A program made the translations under genes and the position numbers. A stretch of 16,600 nt of DNA. It comes from B8-G4 sp033720735. GTDB taxonomy: Bacteria; Bacteroidota; Bacteroidia; Chitinophagales; Saprospiraceae. This document shows, piece by piece, positions 1 through 7,819 of this stretch (position 1 is its first letter; every line of letters starts with the position of its first letter). Where the stretch lies: NCBI GenBank assembly GCA_033720735.1, contig JAWWBX010000072.1, positions 1 through 16,600 of the forward strand, given 5' to 3'. Under the pieces are notes generated by a model, which was not told where the DNA came from, did not search any database, and saw only the letters and a program-made list of their open reading frames with translations.

Positions 1-761
1 GCAGCGATCGGTGGAAAAAAGAACCCGTCCATCTCGATGGTGAGCATGAGTGCTACAAAGGCCACAATGAAGTGAATGATGCCCCAGAGCTTTTGTCCCA
101 GGTAGAAACGATGGATCCCGAAAACCCCCAGAAAAAAAGCGAGCAGGAAAGCCACACCTTTCCGCCTTCTGCCCCGGGGTACGATGTCCCCGCGCTGTGC
201 GGGAGCGTTGGTGTCGATATGTTCGGGATAGGCCCTGACCTGCGCTTCGGTGGGATACTCGAGACCTTTACAGGTCACCGCATAGATCTGTATTTCGCGA
301 TAGATATTGCGCAGAGAGAATTGCCCCAATGAGATCGCTGTCAGCCACTTATGGTTTTTGATATCATCGTACACTTTAGCTGAAATGAACACAGCCCCGG
401 GGATGCACAACCTCTCGATGCGCGCGGCGATATTCAAACCGTCTCCGTAGGCCCCCTCGTCGTCGTAGGAAATATCACCGGTGTGGATCCCGATGCGCAG
501 TGGCACCTCCGGGTCCTTGCGAAACTCAATTTGCATATCGACAGCGCACTCGACTGCCGCGGCCGCGCTTTCAAAAATGCTCAGGGTGCCGTCGCCATAG
601 TATTGGAGGATCCGGCCATGATACTGCTCGTGCGTTTCCCTGAAGATCTTGCGGTGCCGGTCACGGATCTTGCGGGCATACTCCTCGTCTGCTTCCATCA
701 TGGCGGAAAAGCCCGTGATGTCGGTAAACATGATCGCGGCGAGTTGTCTTTTAGTGGCCAT
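1..761 (-). CDS. Class III adenylate/guanylate cyclase with C-terminal TM2 membrane domain (partial)
   Basis: The reading frame opens at ATG 761 and runs off the window start, giving 253 residues without a stop. Residues 8-165 form a class III nucleotide cyclase catalytic domain: FTDITGFS carries the first metal Asp (D14), YYGDGTLSIF the second (D57), and GDGLNIAARIE supplies the transition-state Asn (N110) and Arg (R114). The purine-selecting Lys usually four residues before the second Asp is Gln53, and the other selector position aligns with Gly103, so ATP versus GTP cannot be assigned. After a basic linker (RRRK, 198-201), residues 203-240 match a TM2 domain (LGVFGIHRFYLGQ), which predicts membrane anchoring with the catalytic domain in the cytoplasm. 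The start gives the normal spacing to the first metal Asp. It lies 120 bp downstream of a Crp-type regulator on the same strand. The cyclase and TM2 calls are firm; the cyclic product is unknown. Confidence 0.9.
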   Translation of the reverse strand, partial: MATKRQLAAIMFTDITGFSAMMEADEEYARKIRDRHRKIFRETHEQYHGRILQYYGDGTLSIFESAAAAVECAVDMQIEFRKDPEVPLRIGIHTGDISYDDEGAYGDGLNIAARIERLCIPGAVFISAKVYDDIKNHKWLTAISLGQFSLRNIYREIQIYAVTCKGLEYPTEAQVRAYPEHIDTNAPAQRGDIVPRGRRRKGVAFLLAFFLGVFGIHRFYLGQKLWGIIHFIVAFVALMLTIEMDGFFFPPIA

Positions 762-781
762 GCACAGACAAGGTTACCCGC

Positions 782-789
782 CAAAAGTA
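782..789 (-). promoter_or_regulatory. Bacteroidota-type -7 box upstream of the cyclase gene
   Basis: The minus strand reads TACTTTTG, a full match to the Bacteroidota -7 consensus TAnnTTTG, 20 nt upstream of the cyclase ATG. No good TTTG -33 box is present at the usual 19-21 nt spacing, so this rests on the -7 box alone. If real, the cyclase can be transcribed separately from the regulator gene upstream. Confidence 0.4.
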
Positions 790-830
790 ATGAACACAGG
801 ACGATTTCAGCGCACAGCCCGATTGAATCT

Positions 831-850
831 ACCTGATTGCAAGACCAGGT
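831..850 (-). terminator. Short hairpin between regulator and cyclase genes
   Basis: Arms ACCTGAT and ACCAGGT pair over seven base pairs (one mismatch on the plus strand that becomes a G-U pair in the minus-strand transcript) around a 6-nt loop, 32 nt after the regulator stop codon. No T-tract follows on the minus strand, so it is a weak terminator candidate or an mRNA 3'-end structure. Confidence 0.25.
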
Positions 851-881
851 GAAAACACGGATTGTGGATACAGGTAATGAG

Positions 882-1613
882 CTACTCGAGATTGGCCAGA
901 TCGCGGATCAGGATACCGGTCCGGTTGAAATAGATCAGGTTGGACTTGCGTAGCTCGTTGAGCACGGAGGTCACCGTTTGCCGAGAGGTCCCGGTAAAGT
1001 TGGCGATGTCCTGTTGCGTCAGGTTATGCTTGAAAAAGGTTTCAAAACCAACCTTGCGTCCGCGTGTTTCGGCGTTGAACCGCAGGAAGTCAATAATGCG
1101 TGCGCGGGCATCCTTGAAGATCAGGGATTCCAGCCGCTTCTCGGTGTTGGTGAGCCGGCGGCCGATCATTTCCAGCACGTTAAAATTGAGCTGCGCACTT
1201 TGCCGCATCAACTGACGAAAGCTGCTTACGGAGACGCGGTACACCCTGACCTCGGTATTGAGGGTCATGGCAAAGCTGTTGTGGCGGTCATTGCTGAACA
1301 ATCCAATTTCCCCAAACACGGCCTCCGGATGCAGGATCCGTTTGATCATTTCCCGTCCGTCATTGTGCTGTGTGCCGATCTTGACCGTTCCTTCAGCCAG
1401 AAGATAGACATACTCGGCCTGATCATCCTGGTGATAGATGTAGGTATACTTACCAATCGTGCGCGGTTCCATGATCGACTGCAGCATCGCACGCTCTCCG
1501 GTGCTCATGCCGTCAAACAATGTCACCTGATCGATGATCCTGTCGAGTTCGCTAATGGGTTGTGCCTGAGTTGTCGTCGCTCCCATGATTGATTCTGGCT
1601 TTCTTTCAATCAT
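882..1613 (-). CDS. Crp/Fnr-family transcriptional regulator
   Basis: The protein has 243 residues (Crp-family members usually have 200-250). Residues about 30-145 form a cyclic-nucleotide-binding-type beta-roll, with the phosphate-binding cassette at FGEIGLFSNDRHNSF (100-114). A dimerisation helix follows (about 140-165), then a winged helix-turn-helix at about 195-240 (LTQQDIANFTGTSRQTVTSV). In E. coli CRP the cassette holds an Arg-Ser pair that grips the cyclic phosphate; here the Arg position is Asn112, Ser113 remains, and an Arg lies two residues earlier (R110). cAMP binding therefore cannot be assumed. There is no N-terminal Cys cluster, so an Fnr-type FeS sensor is unlikely. The start used is ATG 1613; an in-frame ATG at 1586 is a possible alternative. 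A near-palindrome sits about 34 bp upstream and could be an autoregulatory site. The family is certain; ligand and targets are unknown. Confidence 0.92.
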   Translation of the reverse strand: MIERKPESIMGATTTQAQPISELDRIIDQVTLFDGMSTGERAMLQSIMEPRTIGKYTYIYHQDDQAEYVYLLAEGTVKIGTQHNDGREMIKRILHPEAVFGEIGLFSNDRHNSFAMTLNTEVRVYRVSVSSFRQLMRQSAQLNFNVLEMIGRRLTNTEKRLESLIFKDARARIIDFLRFNAETRGRKVGFETFFKHNLTQQDIANFTGTSRQTVTSVLNELRKSNLIYFNRTGILIRDLANLE

Positions 1614-1646
1614 GACACGACCATTCGCTCCGCTCCCCTATGCGGC

Positions 1647-1662
1647 GTACGAAATTTTGTAC
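1647..1662. promoter_or_regulatory. 16-bp near-palindrome upstream of the Crp-type gene, possible operator
   Basis: GTACGAAATTTTGTAC is symmetric except for one base pair. It lies in the 70-bp gap between the lipoprotein stop and the regulator start, 33 bp upstream of the ATG. Crp/Fnr proteins bind dyad sites of about this length, so autoregulation is a reasonable inference, but the sequence is neither the E. coli CRP nor the Fnr consensus. Confidence 0.35.
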
Positions 1663-1683
1663 CTATGGCAAACTACAGTGCTC

Positions 1684-2595
1684 CTATTGAAACAGATCGG
1701 TGCGGTACTGCTTGTAATCGAAAGAAGAGAAATTCCCCAATCCGCTCTCAATGTTGTTGTAGGTGGGAATGGGCTCAGCCAGCGGGTCCTGTCGTGACAC
1801 CAACTGCCGCGCCAGAGAGTCGAAGTAGCGGTAATAACCGGGAGATGTCGTCCGAACCTCGATGATCAGGTCGCCGAGTTCCTCAAACTGATTGATCGTA
1901 TAGTCGCGAAATGTGAAGGACAACCGTTCGGGTTCCGGGAGCACAGTCCGGTCTATGAGCAATCCCAGTTCGTGATGCTTCCTGAAACCATCCTCCTCCG
2001 GAAACTCGGGCATGACTGCATAGATAAACTCTTCGAAGTCCGGCGCTTCGACGGTTCCCACGTTGAGTCTGGTCACCTGCCAGAAGGTCAGATGCAGATA
2101 GCGGCCGTGATCGGTGTCCAGGATCACCTCCAGATCATAGCTGACATTACTTTTCCCCTCCGTTTCGCTGGAAGGCTCCACCAGGGCATTCTTGACACTG
2201 ATCGTGCGTACAGCCTGGTGGCGCGGGATGGTGGTGACGCCGTGGACCGTTGCGAATCCGGGCGCTGATGCCTCGATCCGGTAGGTATGACCGGGACGCG
2301 GATAGATCTGCGGAGCGATATAAAGATCGTTTTCCGGATACAGCGAGATCTCCAGATCGAGGGTCAGGTCGGTCAGTTGAAGCTGCAACCCCTCGGGAAT
2401 GCGGCCTGGTTCGTCCGACACCGGGGAGACACTTTCTGCAATGCTGAAGGCAAACGATGCTGCAGGGGTCAATTGGGCGTTAACGACCAGCTTGGGCGTG
2501 AAATCGCTGAAGTCGACCGCCACGTCCTCCTTGCAATGCAAAAACAGCAGGGCAAACAGTAAAACCGGAATGGTGGTGCGGAAGGCTCGCTTCAT
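1684..2595 (-). CDS. DUF4249 family outer-membrane lipoprotein
   Basis: The protein has 303 residues. Residues 1-20 form a lipoprotein signal peptide (hydrophobic VLLFALLFLH followed by Cys21), and the mature start CKEDV suggests lipidation at Cys21. The K-E-D directly after the Cys resembles the lipoprotein export signal (Lys followed by two acidic residues) reported in Capnocytophaga for surface display. The rest reads as a beta-rich extracellular protein: a Bacteroidota Ig-like region (about 60-130, including PRPGHTYRIEASAPGF), then a larger domain to the C-terminus. This matches DUF4249, a family commonly encoded beside TonB-dependent receptors. It starts 37 bp after the receptor stop codon, so co-transcription is likely, and it probably acts as a surface partner of that receptor. 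The substrate is unknown. The His before Cys21 is not the usual Gly/Ala/Ser at that lipobox position, a small oddity. Confidence 0.85.
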   Translation of the reverse strand: MKRAFRTTIPVLLFALLFLHCKEDVAVDFSDFTPKLVVNAQLTPAASFAFSIAESVSPVSDEPGRIPEGLQLQLTDLTLDLEISLYPENDLYIAPQIYPRPGHTYRIEASAPGFATVHGVTTIPRHQAVRTISVKNALVEPSSETEGKSNVSYDLEVILDTDHGRYLHLTFWQVTRLNVGTVEAPDFEEFIYAVMPEFPEEDGFRKHHELGLLIDRTVLPEPERLSFTFRDYTINQFEELGDLIIEVRTTSPGYYRYFDSLARQLVSRQDPLAEPIPTYNNIESGLGNFSSFDYKQYRTDLFQ

Positions 2596-2632
2596 CGATG
2601 ATCTAAATTACAAATTCTTGATATTCAACGCG

Positions 2633-5308
2633 CTATATTTTAATCCTGTAACTCAAGGAAGGAATGAATGGCAACACCGTAAACTGCTTTGTTTCAAAGA
2701 GTTGAGTTTCCGGGTTTTGCACCAGTGTGATATGCAAGGCATTCCGCCGGTCGTACACGTTGTAAAGATCCAAGTGCACGCTGTGCTCTGCCTTGGGACG
2801 GCGCCAGACGGCACTGAGGCCCAGGTCAAGTCGGTGGTATGCCGGGAGCCGGAACCCGTTGCGCTCGCTGAATTCAAGCACCACCACCGGTTGAAAGAAC
2901 GGCGAAGACGCAGGAAACAGGAACTGACTCTCAGCCAGGGTGATCGGATTACCACTCCCGAACGTCCACCCTGCGGACACCCTGAAGACTTCCGACAGGC
3001 GCAGATCACCACTGGCGCTCACGGTGTGCCGGCGGTCGTATCTGAACGGAAAAGTCTCACCATAGTTGAGATCGTCGAACCGGCGTGTTGATCGCGACAA
3101 TGCGTAGGAAAGGCCGCCCCGGAAGGCACCACGTGTCACCTGCGCCGACACTTCAAGACCGTAGCTGCGTCCATTGCCCTGGGTCACCTTGGATTCCCAG
3201 TCGGCAGCATCAATGATGCTTGCCTCCACCGCGCCTTCTGTCAGCAGAAAACTGGCTCCTTCGCGATACTCGGTCAGATGCCTGAATCCCTTGTAGTACA
3301 CGTCGGCCGACATTTGTACAAACTTGCTGAGTTGCCATTGCACGCCTGCCGAACCCTGCCATGAGGTTTGCGGACGCACCTGATCTGTTGAGGGGACCCA
3401 GAGATCAGATGGCAGTCCGATACCGCTGCTCGTGAGCAGGTGCAGGTGCTGCACCATGGTACTGAACCCGGCATCGAAGCGCACCCACTCACTGACCGGG
3501 ATGACAGCACGGAGACGGGGCTGGGGATAGACATAGGTCCGCCCGTTGACTGCAAAAGCGCTGAGATGGACCCCGACATTCACATGACCCGTCCGCGCAA
3601 ACGACAGCTCGTTCTCCAGGTAGAGCCCCTGCTCCCAGGCGCGCACCTGCAGTGATGAGAACAAGGCATCGTCAAGCGTTCCTTCATCCACGACAAAGTC
3701 ATCGACCTGCGCCTGATCGTTGAAGGCGATCCCCTTGGGCCGGAAGGTGTGATGCATTGCGTACAAGCCGAACCGCAGGCGGTTGTTGCGGCCGGTCGCC
3801 ATATCAAAATCCCAACGGAACGTCACGTCTTCGATCTCGCTTTTGAATTCACGACTGTCAAATCCCGAGATCGTGACTCTCGGCATCAGGATCGTCTCGC
3901 TGAATCTGTTGAAATCCAGGGATTGCAGGGAAAATTTGCTCCAGGTCAGGGTGGCATTGGCAAAGACAGATGGCCCGAACTGATGATTCCAGCGTACGAT
4001 GCCCACCTGGTTGCCCCATTCCAGTCTTTTTTTGAAGGACTCGAACAGGTTGGACTCCTCCATGGGGGTGAAGCGCTCCGTCAGATCGCGATAGGTGTCG
4101 GTGCCCCGGTAGAAGGACAGGTACAACCGGTCGCGGGAGGATGGGATGACGTTGAGTTTGACATTGAGGTCGCCAAAGGCATACCGCGTCGCTCCGGACA
4201 AGCCTGCGTTCTCCTTGTCTTTCCGGGACAGGTTGCGGAGGAAGCCGCTGGGCACGAAACGACGGCCTGAAATGATCACCGACGCCTTGTCACGCACCAG
4301 CGGACCTTCCAGAACCGAGTTGACGCTCAATGGGCCGATGCTACCGGTAAAGGACCAGTCCCGCAGGTTCCCCTCGCGCGTCCTGACATCCATGACTGAC
4401 GACAGCCTGCCGGCATAGCGCGCCGGAAAACTTCCCTTGTACAGGCTCACCTCCTGGATCAGCAGGGGATTGAAGACGGACAAGATGCCGATCGCGTGGG
4501 TGGGGTTGTAGATCGGCACACCATCCATCAGAACAAGGTTTTGATGGTTGTTGCCGCCACGAATGTTCATGCCGCCGATGCCGTCGGTGCCGGTAGTCAC
4601 ACCCGGCAGATCAGTGACATGGCGGTGCAAGTCGAACTCACCTCCCAGGTGTGCACCGATGTTGAGTTGATCTCCTGAAATCCTGTGATGTACCGGACCG
4701 GGCGGGTTCAGGGCACTGCTGTCCCGTGAGTAGATCACGACTTCCTTCAAGGTCAGCGAGCGCTCCATGGGGATCACCACATTGTCGCTGATCAGGGCAT
4801 TGACTTCAATTGTTACCGGGGTATAGCCGAGGTACGACACGCGCAATTTGCCGGATGGATCGGCCAGCGGCAGGCTAAAGAACCCGTAGGGGTTGGTGGT
4901 GGTGCCGCCTCCGTTCAACAGATCGTACACATGGGCGGCGATGAGGCGCTCTCCCGTGAACACATCTTCGACATATCCGGACAGCATGTAAGGATTGGCA
5001 CGCTTGCGCGGGGTATAAATGAGATACTGCCCGTCCTTGAACCGCACCTGCAGACCGGTCCCTGCGAGCAATGCCAGCAGGATCTCAGGCACAGAGCCTT
5101 GCATCGTCATGGTGACCCTTCGCTCTTCCAGTGTTCGCGAAGAAAACACGATGTTGGTGCCACTCTGCTCACTCAGGCTGATCAGGGCATCGGTGATCGA
5201 CGTATTCTCAAAACGCACCGTCGTCAGCTCCCCCTGCCCGCGCACCGGCACCCAGCAGACGCCGATCAGAAGCGAGAGAAGAATGAGGTATGTCCGGTAA
5301 CGCACCAT
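2633..5308 (-). CDS. TonB-dependent outer-membrane receptor with STN and carboxypeptidase-like N-terminal domains
   Basis: The protein has 891 residues. A signal peptide covers about 1-25. Residues 28-100 form a secretin/TonB N-terminal (STN) domain (FENTSITDALISLSEQSGTN). Residues 107-180 form a carboxypeptidase D regulatory-like beta-sandwich (SGYVEDVFTGE to VSYLGYTPVTIEV). Residues 205-310 are the plug (GGMNIRGGNNHQNLVLMDGV, YKGSFPARYAGRLSSVMDVR). The rest is a 22-strand-type barrel ending SLSYRIKI, where an aromatic last residue is more usual. It should import a ligand across the outer membrane using TonB energy. The DUF4249 lipoprotein follows in the same operon. STN-bearing receptors often signal to a FecR anti-sigma factor, but no FecI/FecR pair lies beside this gene; the upstream neighbour is cca. 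The ligand cannot be told from sequence. The ATG at 5308 gives a proper signal peptide. Confidence 0.93.
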   Translation of the reverse strand: MVRYRTYLILLSLLIGVCWVPVRGQGELTTVRFENTSITDALISLSEQSGTNIVFSSRTLEERRVTMTMQGSVPEILLALLAGTGLQVRFKDGQYLIYTPRKRANPYMLSGYVEDVFTGERLIAAHVYDLLNGGGTTTNPYGFFSLPLADPSGKLRVSYLGYTPVTIEVNALISDNVVIPMERSLTLKEVVIYSRDSSALNPPGPVHHRISGDQLNIGAHLGGEFDLHRHVTDLPGVTTGTDGIGGMNIRGGNNHQNLVLMDGVPIYNPTHAIGILSVFNPLLIQEVSLYKGSFPARYAGRLSSVMDVRTREGNLRDWSFTGSIGPLSVNSVLEGPLVRDKASVIISGRRFVPSGFLRNLSRKDKENAGLSGATRYAFGDLNVKLNVIPSSRDRLYLSFYRGTDTYRDLTERFTPMEESNLFESFKKRLEWGNQVGIVRWNHQFGPSVFANATLTWSKFSLQSLDFNRFSETILMPRVTISGFDSREFKSEIEDVTFRWDFDMATGRNNRLRFGLYAMHHTFRPKGIAFNDQAQVDDFVVDEGTLDDALFSSLQVRAWEQGLYLENELSFARTGHVNVGVHLSAFAVNGRTYVYPQPRLRAVIPVSEWVRFDAGFSTMVQHLHLLTSSGIGLPSDLWVPSTDQVRPQTSWQGSAGVQWQLSKFVQMSADVYYKGFRHLTEYREGASFLLTEGAVEASIIDAADWESKVTQGNGRSYGLEVSAQVTRGAFRGGLSYALSRSTRRFDDLNYGETFPFRYDRRHTVSASGDLRLSEVFRVSAGWTFGSGNPITLAESQFLFPASSPFFQPVVVLEFSERNGFRLPAYHRLDLGLSAVWRRPKAEHSVHLDLYNVYDRRNALHITLVQNPETQLFETKQFTVLPFIPSLSYRIKI

Positions 5309-5345
5309 CGACGCAGGGCCATTGGTTTTGAATACAACGTTTGAA

Positions 5346-5367
5346 ACAGGGGCTTTATCGCCCTTGT
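5346..5367 (-). terminator. Hairpin directly after the cca stop codon
   Basis: ACAGGGGC and GCCCTTGT pair over eight positions (seven Watson-Crick and one mismatch on DNA that becomes a wobble pair in one strand's RNA) around a 6-nt loop. The structure begins at the base after the cca stop (5368) and ends 38 bp before the TonB receptor start. The minus-strand 3' side has only a short T run, so termination may be partial. It marks a probable boundary between the tRNA-processing genes and the receptor unit. Confidence 0.45.
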
Positions 5368-6792
5368 TCAGGACTGGTCGACCCGGGCGAGGCCCATTTC
5401 ACGCCCTACTTCGAGCATGTAGCGGTAGGCTGCCTCGTAATCATTGGGCAATTCTCCGTCGAGAATGGCCTCCCGGATCAACGTCTTGATATCGCCCACC
5501 GTGCGTGAAGGAGGCAGTCCGAAGGTCTCCATAATGATCTCGCCCGTAATGGGCGGTTGCCAGTTGCGGATGCGATCGTTTTCCTCCACCTCAGCCAGCT
5601 TCGCCTTGACCAGCTCATAGTTGGCCTTGTACCGCTTGACGCGGCGCTCGTTCTTGGAAGTAATATCGGCATTACACAAAATGAGCAGGTCGTCCAGGTC
5701 GTCGCCTGCATCGAAGAGCAGGCGGCGGATCGCCGAGTCGGTGATCTCTTTCTTGGTCAGGCTGATCGGCCGGAGATGCAGGCGTACCAGTTTCTGCACA
5801 TACTTCATCTTGCCGTCAAGGGGCAGGCGAAGTTTGCGAAATATGCGCGGCACCATGGCGGCTCCGACCGCGTCATGACCGTGGAAGGTCCAGCCGTGCC
5901 CTTTCTCGTAGCGTTTGGTGGCGGGCTTGGCGATGTCGTGCAACAGGGCGGCCCATCTCAGCCAGAGGTTGTCCGAAACCCTGGCGACGTTGTCGACCAC
6001 CTCCAGGGTATGGTAAAAATTGTCCTTGTGCCCGCGGCCATTGACATATTCCACGCCGTGCAACTGTGCCACCTCGGGAAAGATAAGGTGGAGGAGTCCC
6101 GTCTTGTACAACAACTTGAAGCCGATCGACGGCCTGGCCGTGCACAGGATCTTGTTGAGTTCTTCGGTGATGCGCTCTTTGGAGACAATATGGATCCGGT
6201 TGCGGTACTCGGAGATCCCGCGCAAGGTGTTGTCATCGATGCGGAATTCAAGCTGCGCGGCAAAACGGATCGCCCGCATCATGCGCAGAGGGTCATCGGA
6301 AAAGGTCTTGCCAGGCTCGAGCGGTGTCTTGATGATCCTCGCCTCGAGATGTTCCAGCCCGTCGAAGGGGTCGATGAGCTGGCCATAATCGTCTGCATTG
6401 AGACTGACCGCCAGGGCGTTGATGGTAAAATCGCGCCTGAACTGATCGTCCTCGAGACTTCCGTCCTCGACGATCGGCTTTCTCGAATCGGCACGATAAG
6501 ATTCCTTGCGTGCTCCCACAAACTCGATGTGCAGATCACCGTGCTTGATCAGAGCGGTCCCGAAGCGCCGGTAGACCACCACCTGGGGTACCGGGCGCAG
6601 CAGCGAGGCAACGTGTTCAGCCAAGGCGATGCCGCTCCCGACGGTCACAATATCGATGTCCTTGCTCGGAATGCCCAGGAGCCGGTCGCGCACATATCCG
6701 CCAACTACATATACGGGGCACTGCAACGCTTCCCCGCTCTTGCGGATCAACTCGAAGATCTTTCGTTCTTTCTGACTGATTTCAAAAAGCAT
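5368..6792 (-). CDS. cca: CCA tRNA nucleotidyltransferase with HD domain
   Basis: The protein has 474 residues from ATG 6792 and is a class II polymerase-beta-type nucleotidyltransferase. VYVVGGYVRDRLLG (27-40) and KDIDIV (44-49) carry the flexible loop and the two metal Asp residues (D45, D47). RRDFTINALA (119-128) and DPLRMMRAIRFAAQ (167-180) are the family's further signatures. From about 250 an HD domain follows (H261 in NFYHTLEV; LLHDIAKPATKRY with H285-D286; HGHDAVGA). It should add or repair the 3' CCA of tRNA, and the HD part may add phosphohydrolase activity. ATG 6792 was preferred over an upstream in-frame start at 6825 because the latter overlaps dusB and adds 11 residues without family similarity, whereas 6792 follows the dusB stop after a single base and suggests translational coupling. 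Confidence 0.94.
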   Translation of the reverse strand: MLFEISQKERKIFELIRKSGEALQCPVYVVGGYVRDRLLGIPSKDIDIVTVGSGIALAEHVASLLRPVPQVVVYRRFGTALIKHGDLHIEFVGARKESYRADSRKPIVEDGSLEDDQFRRDFTINALAVSLNADDYGQLIDPFDGLEHLEARIIKTPLEPGKTFSDDPLRMMRAIRFAAQLEFRIDDNTLRGISEYRNRIHIVSKERITEELNKILCTARPSIGFKLLYKTGLLHLIFPEVAQLHGVEYVNGRGHKDNFYHTLEVVDNVARVSDNLWLRWAALLHDIAKPATKRYEKGHGWTFHGHDAVGAAMVPRIFRKLRLPLDGKMKYVQKLVRLHLRPISLTKKEITDSAIRRLLFDAGDDLDDLLILCNADITSKNERRVKRYKANYELVKAKLAEVEENDRIRNWQPPITGEIIMETFGLPPSRTVGDIKTLIREAILDGELPNDYEAAYRYMLEVGREMGLARVDQS

Positions 6793-6793
6793 G

Positions 6794-7795
6794 TCAGATG
6801 GCTTCAGCCACCGGGCTGGTCGCATACGTGTCCCGGATGAGTTCGAGGGTATCGCGAATCACGTCGGGCTCCAGCGAAGTCACCAGGACCGCACGAAACT
6901 GCTTGATCCCGTGATAGCCGCGGAAGTAGTTGGTATAGTGCCGACGCATCTCAAGGATCCCCAGACGCTCTCCTTTCCATTCCAGTGAATGCTCGAAATG
7001 ACGGCGCACCATGTCCACACGCTCGTGGATCGACGGCTTGGGAGGTATGGTTCCGGTACGCACGTATTCCTTGATATCCCGGAAGATCCATGGATATCCG
7101 ATGCTTGCTCTCCCGATCATGATCCCGTCGACCCCATACTTGTTCTTGTACTCCACTGCCTTATGTGGTGAATCGATATCTCCGTTCCCGAAGATCGGAA
7201 TGCGGATACGCGGATTGTCCTTGATCCTGCCGATCAATGTCCAGTCCGCTTCGCCCTTGTACATCTGCTTGCGCGTACGGCCATGGATCGACAAGGCCCT
7301 GATGCCCACGTCCTGCAGGCGCTCAGCCACCTCTTCGATGTACCTGGTCTGATCATCCCAGCCCAGGCGTGTTTTGACCGTGACCGGAAGCGAGGTCGAG
7401 CGTACGATGGCGTCGGTAAGTGCGACCATCTTGTCGATGTCCCGCAAAATCCCGGCACCGGCATTCTTGCAAACCACCTTCTTTACCGGACACCCATAGT
7501 TGATGTCCAGGAGTTCGGGTTGCGCAGCCTCCACAATTTCGGCAGCACGACGCATCGAGTCGATCTCGGCGCCGAAGATCTGGATGCCGATCGGTCGCTC
7601 GGCGTCATAGATATCCAGCTTCTGTACGCTCTTGTAGGCATCGCGGATCAGCCCCTCAACTGAAATAAACTCGGTGTACATCAGATCACACCCCTGCTCC
7701 TTGCACAGTGCGCGGAAGGGCGGGTCGCTGACGTCCTCCATTGGTGCCAGGAGCAGTGGAAAGTCCCCAAGTTTGATATGTCCGATCTCAACCAT
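6794..7795 (-). CDS. dusB: tRNA-dihydrouridine synthase, DusB type
   Basis: The protein has 333 residues from ATG 7795 and is an FMN-dependent TIM barrel that reduces specific uridines in the tRNA D-region. Motifs seen in order: LLLAPMEDVSDPPFR (14-28, FMN loop), MYTEFIS (39-45), DINYGCPVKKV (97-107) with catalytic Cys102, VKTRLGW (140-146), IHGRTRKQMYKG (170-181), FGNGDI (202-207) and GVDGIMIGRAS (221-231). The frame is open to a start at 7900, but those 35 extra residues do not resemble the family, and a perfect -7 box at 7820-7827 lies just upstream of ATG 7795, so the shorter start is preferred. It is transcribed ahead of cca with a one-base gap; both products act on tRNA. Family certain; exact target uridine not determinable here. 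Confidence 0.94.
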   Translation of the reverse strand: MVEIGHIKLGDFPLLLAPMEDVSDPPFRALCKEQGCDLMYTEFISVEGLIRDAYKSVQKLDIYDAERPIGIQIFGAEIDSMRRAAEIVEAAQPELLDINYGCPVKKVVCKNAGAGILRDIDKMVALTDAIVRSTSLPVTVKTRLGWDDQTRYIEEVAERLQDVGIRALSIHGRTRKQMYKGEADWTLIGRIKDNPRIRIPIFGNGDIDSPHKAVEYKNKYGVDGIMIGRASIGYPWIFRDIKEYVRTGTIPPKPSIHERVDMVRRHFEHSLEWKGERLGILEMRRHYTNYFRGYHGIKQFRAVLVTSLEPDVIRDTLELIRDTYATSPVAEAI

Positions 7796-7819
7796 GATGC
7801 CCGTGGGTAAAAAACGCCA

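Noticed and set aside
978..1592. A 204-codon plus-strand frame opposite the Crp-type gene
   Set aside because: It lies entirely antisense to a clear Crp/Fnr protein and its translation has no recognisable motif.
5557..6840. A 427-codon open frame on the plus strand opposite cca
   Set aside because: It is a mirror of cca codon usage in GC-rich DNA; the translation shows no recognisable domain, while the minus frame matches cca throughout.
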